16,550 nt of DNA. It comes from an uncultured Bacteroides sp. GTDB lineage: Bacteria; Bacteroidota; Bacteroidia; Bacteroidales; Bacteroidaceae. The stretch lies in contig NZ_CAJUHF010000063.1 of NCBI RefSeq assembly GCF_910585845.1, positions 1 to 16,550 on the forward strand, in the 5' to 3' direction. Within the stretch, counting starts at the first letter, position 1. Every line of letters starts with the position of its first letter. Both the position numbers and the translations under genes were made by a program. Shown here piece after piece: positions 13,491 through 16,550 of the stretch. Below the pieces are notes generated by a model. It saw only the letters and a list, made by a program, of their open reading frames with translations, was not told the origin of the DNA and searched no databases.

Positions 13491-15266
13491 TTAATGAAGG
13501 CTTTTGAAACTGTATTTCTTTCCTCCGGACTGTACGCTGATGAGGGCGGGCTGTGTGAGGGGGTATTCGGCTTGCTCACTGAAGCTCTGATAGGAGGCTA
13601 TGGCATGCCCCGACAGATCGTAGATGCTGATGCGCGCTCCTGCCGACAGTCCTGTGAGGACGATCCGCCCGTCTTTCCGGAAGCATCTCACGGCATCTGC
13701 CGATGGGGCGGATGGGGAGGAGAGTCCGGTAGAGGTACCGTGCAGGCCGAAGTCGTTGGCTGTGGGCGACTGGGCGCTGTTCTCGCAGCAAGACTTCATG
13801 AGGTCGTCCACGAGGCTGTTGATGTAAAGTTCCAGATAAGAGTAGCCGGTGGTCGGTTCTATATCCCGATAGGTTTTGCCAACGGGCAGATATTGTGCTG
13901 CCCAGGCATCGGGGATACCGTCGTTGTCGGCATCGGCAGGCTTCTCTTCGCAGTTGTACAGCGGCCAGCCTTCGACGTCGGCTTGCGAATCGATCAGGCC
14001 GTTGGAACTGCCGTTGCTGCCCTGGTAGGTGTAGTTCCCGTTCTTCGTTTCGGAGGTGATCCGTTCGTCTACAGCGTCACGTTTCAGGCTGGCGCCGGCG
14101 TATGCCAGTACTTTCTCGTAGGCTTGTGCGGCGGTGTGGGTGCCAACGGCGTCCACACTAAATTCCGCACTGCTGATGATGGCGTCTTTGCCGCCTTCTG
14201 GCAGGCGGATTTCGTTTGTTTTGCCGATGTTTTCTTCCGGATGCAAGCCTTCTTTGTTGTCGGCATTGACAGCGGCAATGAGCGATTTATGCTTCTCAGG
14301 CACGATCTGCCCGTCGAAGAAGTTGCCGCTGAGGTGAAAACTTCCCCATATTCCTTTCGGGTTCTGCTGGCTACCGTCGTCACCGTTGGGCGAGAAGATG
14401 CGGTTGATGAGTTTGCTTTTGGTGATGGTGGAAGGTCCCGGCTTGAAGTAGTTGTTCACGAAGTTATAGCGTCCGCCCTCTCCGGCATATCCACCGTTCG
14501 TGGGCCCCCAATTATAAAACACGTTGTTGCGCAGGTCGGTGAGTTCCGTTTCCCACCGGCCGATGGAGCGGCTGCCGTCCAGGCGTGGGGTACGGCTGCT
14601 ATGGTGTGCCAACAGGTTGTGATGGAAACTTGCCCCTTCGCCGCCCCAGATGGCGCCGTAGCCGTGGTTACCCTTGACGTGTATCGACTTGGTGAGGCTC
14701 TCGCTCAAGATGCACCATTGCATGGTGAAGTTCTTGTTGCTGTAGAAGGAGGCACATTCGTCCGTGCTCCAGCTCATGCTGCAATGGTCGATGATGATGT
14801 TCGAGGTGTAGCGTCCCCACATGGCGTCGTCTTCCGATTTCAGTTCGTCTCCCATGCGGCAGCGGATGAAACGGATGATGATATTGGTGGCGCACTGGTC
14901 TTTTTTCTCTTCCTCTTTATATCCGGCGATGTGCAGGGGGTAGTTTTTGATGCAGATGCCATCCCCCGGAGCAGTCTGTCCGGCGATGGTGAGGTCGCCG
15001 TTCTTGATTACCAACCGGCTTTGCAACTCGATGATTCCCGATACGTCGAACACGATGGTGCGGGCGCCTTTCATGTCGATTCCGGCACGCAACGAGCCTT
15101 CGCCGCTGTCGTTAAGGTTGGTGACGTGATATACGATTCCTCCGCGTCCGCCGCTGACGGTGTGGCGGGCAAATCCTTCGGCTCCGGGAAAAGCGGGTGT
15201 GTTTTGGGCTTGTGCAAGCGCGGTACATAAAAGCAGCGCAAGCAATAAAGGGTAGTTTTTCTTCAT
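13491..15266 (-). CDS. Secreted pectate lyase (PL1-like) with a C-terminal sorting-like domain
   Basis: A 591-residue exported polysaccharide lyase; the signal peptide covers residues 1-20 (ends AQA). A right-handed beta-helix of the pectate lyase type occupies about 25-330. Evidence includes FPGAEGFARHTVSGGRGG (26-43), GEGSLRAGI (56-63), IIIDHCSMSWSTDE (157-170) and the Arg-rich HHSSRTPRLDG (221-231), where the catalytic Arg of PL1 enzymes is expected. It would cleave pectate by calcium-dependent beta-elimination. DADNDGIPDAW (445-455) looks like a calcium-binding thrombospondin-3-type loop. The last 60 residues (GRIVLTGLSAGARISIYDLSG, ending GGKKYSFKSLH) resemble a type IX secretion type A sorting domain. 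No susC/susD, sugar transporter or other lyase is adjacent, so it is not in a visible utilisation locus. Confidence 0.88.
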   Translation of the reverse strand: MKKNYPLLLALLLCTALAQAQNTPAFPGAEGFARHTVSGGRGGIVYHVTNLNDSGEGSLRAGIDMKGARTIVFDVSGIIELQSRLVIKNGDLTIAGQTAPGDGICIKNYPLHIAGYKEEEKKDQCATNIIIRFIRCRMGDELKSEDDAMWGRYTSNIIIDHCSMSWSTDECASFYSNKNFTMQWCILSESLTKSIHVKGNHGYGAIWGGEGASFHHNLLAHHSSRTPRLDGSRSIGRWETELTDLRNNVFYNWGPTNGGYAGEGGRYNFVNNYFKPGPSTITKSKLINRIFSPNGDDGSQQNPKGIWGSFHLSGNFFDGQIVPEKHKSLIAAVNADNKEGLHPEENIGKTNEIRLPEGGKDAIISSAEFSVDAVGTHTAAQAYEKVLAYAGASLKRDAVDERITSETKNGNYTYQGSNGSSNGLIDSQADVEGWPLYNCEEKPADADNDGIPDAWAAQYLPVGKTYRDIEPTTGYSYLELYINSLVDDLMKSCCENSAQSPTANDFGLHGTSTGLSSPSAPSADAVRCFRKDGRIVLTGLSAGARISIYDLSGHAIASYQSFSEQAEYPLTQPALISVQSGGKKYSFKSLH

Positions 15267-15286
15267 GGTTTTTCAGATAGTGTTTT

Positions 15287-15306
15287 AAGTTTCGCTTGCG
15301 AAACTT
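15287..15306 (-). promoter_or_regulatory. Hairpin in the pectate lyase leader
   Basis: AAGTTTCGC (15287-15295) and GCGAAACTT (15298-15306) are perfect 9-bp arms with a 2-nt centre. It lies between the predicted transcription start (about 15320) and the ATG at 15266. It is not followed by a T run. It could be an operator, or an RNA hairpin that affects stability or translation. Confidence 0.55.
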
Positions 15307-15326
15307 GAGTTAATGTTTCAATGGGA

Positions 15327-15334
15327 CAAAAGTA
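15327..15334 (-). promoter_or_regulatory. Candidate -7 box for the pectate lyase gene
   Basis: The minus strand reads TACTTTTG, an exact TAnnTTTG match, 60 bp upstream of the ATG at 15266. The -33 region has no clear TTTG, as would fit an activator-dependent promoter. Confidence 0.45.
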
Positions 15335-15404
15335 GGTGTTTCTCCAATGGATGATGTCGATAAATTCTTTTTCTGTGTGGAAGATTCGGTTTCTCTCTTC
15401 TTTT

Positions 15405-15437
15405 TTTGGGGGGATTGGATTTTATTTCATAGTTTTG
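15405..15437 (+). promoter_or_regulatory. Promoter of the DMP19 gene
   Basis: TTTG at 15405-15408 (-33) and TAGTTTTG at 15430-15437 (-7) are separated by 21 bp. The expected start near 15443 leaves a leader of about 24 nt before the ATG at 15467. This also argues against the longer frame that opens at 15347. Confidence 0.75.
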
Positions 15438-15466
15438 TACCGTTATATAAAATAATACAAAAAGAT

Positions 15467-15964
15467 ATGATAGAAATTGCGGATGCCGCCTTACGCAAAG
15501 CTGCAGGCGAGGGGATGGATGCTTTTATTCAAGTGTTCACTGATAAATATAGAGAGGTGATAGGCGGCGAGCCGGCTGCCGAAACAATGGCGTTGTTGAC
15601 GGGCGAACAACATACGTTGCTTGCCTACCAGTTATTTCGCGAAGAGGTGATGGACGGTGGTTTCTGCCAGTTGATACAGAATGGTTACGGCGGTTATATC
15701 TTCGGAAATCCCTTTGCCAAGGTGATGCGCCTGTGGGGGGCGGAAGATTTCAGTAAACTGGTGTATAAAGCGAAAAAAATCTATGATGCCCATCGCGAGG
15801 ATTTGGAACGCGAACGTACGGACGATGAGTTTATGGCGATGTATGAGCAATATGAAGAGTTCGACGATTTGGAAGATGAATTTCTGGAGAGTGAAGAGGA
15901 GATAACTGCGCTGATTGCCAGTTATGTAGACGAACATTTGGAACTGTTTGCCCGGATAGTCTGA
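15467..15964 (+). CDS. DMP19 family protein (DUF4375)
   Basis: A 165-residue cytosolic, acidic protein. The segment LLTGEQHTLLAYQLFREEVMDGGFCQLIQNGYGGY (residues 43-77) followed by LWGAEDFSKLVYKAKKIYD (89-107) matches the DMP19/DUF4375 domain. White spot virus DMP19, for which the family is named, is a DNA mimic; the bacterial members are of unknown function. The C-terminal third is strongly acidic (EFDDLEDEFLESEEEI at 131-146), which is consistent with, but does not prove, DNA or RNA mimicry. The start is set at 15467 by the promoter; the earlier frame would add 40 hydrophobic residues over the promoter itself. It stands alone between a divergent pectate lyase gene and a gene-free region. 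Confidence 0.8.
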   Translation: MIEIADAALRKAAGEGMDAFIQVFTDKYREVIGGEPAAETMALLTGEQHTLLAYQLFREEVMDGGFCQLIQNGYGGYIFGNPFAKVMRLWGAEDFSKLVYKAKKIYDAHREDLERERTDDEFMAMYEQYEEFDDLEDEFLESEEEITALIASYVDEHLELFARIV

Positions 15965-16010
15965 AATTCGGTCCTGTTTTTTCTTTTCTCCGTGTCTATA
16001 AGTATGGGCG

Positions 16011-16032
16011 GGTACGGAACAGGTACGGAGGA
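16011..16032. repeat. Second copy of the paired 11-bp repeat, inverted
   Basis: GGTACGGAACA (16011-16021) and GGTACGGAGGA (16022-16032). The reverse complement, CTCCGTACCTGTTCCGTACC, matches 2709-2728 at 18 of 20 positions. No gene starts near it in the matching orientation. Confidence 0.6.
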
Positions 16033-16338
16033 GCAACGCTTTTGGTTTAGGGTCGGCAAAGCGAAACGGATAAGGACAGGAATACCGTAGATGTCTTGTA
16101 ACTTTCAGCGAATCATAGAATATTAAATTTTTGAAAACCAATAAACTATAAAACAAAGCAGCAGAGTTTTAACCAGCAAATGAACCTTTTTGCCTAAAAT
16201 TTAAGCAGGTTTTAATCTGTATTTGGTTATCTGTTGGCGGAATTAAAATATTACTCTACTTCTGTTTTTTTTTATATCATTTTTTGCCCTTCAGCCCTTT
16301 CAGTCATTCACTAATAACTTGTTTTATAGCGCATTGCT

Positions 16339-16404
16339 CTGAAACTAAGAAACCTGAAAGGGGATGCTGAAGTCTCAGCCTTGATTTTTGGTCTTTAGTT
16401 TCAG
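16339..16404. repeat. Nested, nearly concentric inverted repeats
   Basis: Outer arms CTGAAACTAA (16339-16348) and TTAGTTTCAG (16395-16404) are perfect over 10 bp. Inside lies GCTGA-AGTC-TCAGC (16366-16379), a 5-bp stem with a tetraloop. Its centre differs from the outer one by about 1 bp. The whole could form a branched or interrupted hairpin in either strand. Confidence 0.6.
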
Positions 16405-16417
16405 CTCAATATTTTAT

Positions 16418-16439
16418 TAATCAGATGATTAGGCTAATC
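16418..16439. repeat. Two overlapping, mutually exclusive palindromes
   Basis: TAATCA-GA-TGATTA (16418-16431) and GATTAG-G-CTAATC (16427-16439) share five bases, so only one can form a hairpin at a time. The arms are 6 bp each, and an AT-rich background makes chance plausible. Confidence 0.4.
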
Positions 16440-16550
16440 CTGAAAGACCTGAAAAATGAAAAAGTAGTATGCGAGAATAGCAAGTGTTATGTATCCGGAA
16501 ATTTGTAGTGGCTAAAGTTCACGTTTGTGTCGCTAAACCTTAGCTTTGTC

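Larger units (their letters stand above)
15965..16550. other. Gene-free region rich in inverted repeats
   Basis: No protein-like ORF was seen on either strand in these 586 bp. It holds an 11-bp repeat pair (16011-16032), an AT-rich stretch (about 16100-16290) and several inverted repeats between 16295 and 16439. Among these are CCCTTTCAG (16295-16303) and CTGAAAGGG (16354-16362). Near the end, TAGCTTTG (16541-16548) matches a -7 box for a gene beyond the window, but lacks a -33 at the right distance. Confidence 0.6.

Noticed and set aside
13461..15230. 589-codon plus-strand ORF opposite the pectate lyase
   Set aside because: Exceptional length, but it mirrors a well-supported lyase gene, runs through the lyase terminator hairpins and has Val/Ala/Gly-rich antisense composition with no domain.
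9266..15266. A pectin utilisation locus made of kdgK, the PmoA-like gene and pectate lyase
   Set aside because: Genes are on different strands, split by the NifU-like/GGGtGRT operon, and no susC/susD, transporter or regulator of such a locus is present.
16541..16548. Promoter at the right edge (TAGCTTTG)
   Set aside because: The nearest TTTG is 13 bp away instead of 19-21, and the gene it would serve is outside the window.

Overview
The window looks like chromosomal DNA of a Bacteroides-type gut anaerobe. The gene families are typical of that group: DUF4251, DMP19/DUF4375, a PmoA-like DUF6807 lipoprotein, the GGGtGRT protein with its NifU-like partner, S41 lipoproteins and a PL1 pectate lyase. 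Several genes are preceded by the Bacteroides promoter signature, a -7 box TAnnTTTG with a -33 TTTG 19-21 bp upstream, and most genes lack a Shine-Dalgarno sequence. No tRNA, rRNA, insertion sequence, integrase, phage gene or CRISPR array was seen. I found no obvious new defence or mobile system; the unusual signals are altered active sites, an uncharacterised conserved gene pair, and structured or iterated intergenic DNA.

Layout. 1-722 carries no intact gene. It has two frameshifted remnants on the minus strand, a 22-bp tandem repeat, and the terminator of the next gene. 723-2537 (minus) is a probable two-gene unit: a CorB/HlyC-type membrane protein followed by an NlpE-like lipoprotein that lacks the CxxC cysteines. 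2837-3664 (plus) is an exported serine esterase. It converges on an S41-protease-like lipoprotein (3687-5036, minus) that lacks the expected catalytic Ser and Lys. 5192-7597 (plus) is metY followed by mnmA, joined by a four-copy 16-17 bp tandem repeat that starts inside the last codons of metY. mnmA overlaps stop codons with a LuxR-type response regulator (7594-8253, minus), which has an array of 11-bp direct repeats upstream. 8476-9066 (minus) is a DUF4251 secreted protein. It is divergent from a KdgK-like sugar kinase (9266-10339, plus), with a perfect 20-bp palindrome between them. 10444-11430 (minus) is a PmoA-like lipoprotein. 11584-13315 (minus) is the NifU-like/GGGtGRT operon. 13491-15266 (minus) is a secreted pectate lyase with a C-terminal tail resembling a type IX secretion sorting domain. 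15467-15964 (plus) is a DMP19 protein. 15965-16550 is gene-free but rich in inverted repeats.

Two functional themes can be inferred. One is sulfur handling: MetY fixes sulfide into homocysteine, MnmA puts sulfur on tRNA, and the NifU-like protein resembles an Fe-S scaffold. The other is pectin and uronate use: pectate lyase depolymerises pectate, and KdgK would phosphorylate the 2-keto-3-deoxygluconate formed downstream. The genes of each theme are scattered, so co-regulation is a guess.
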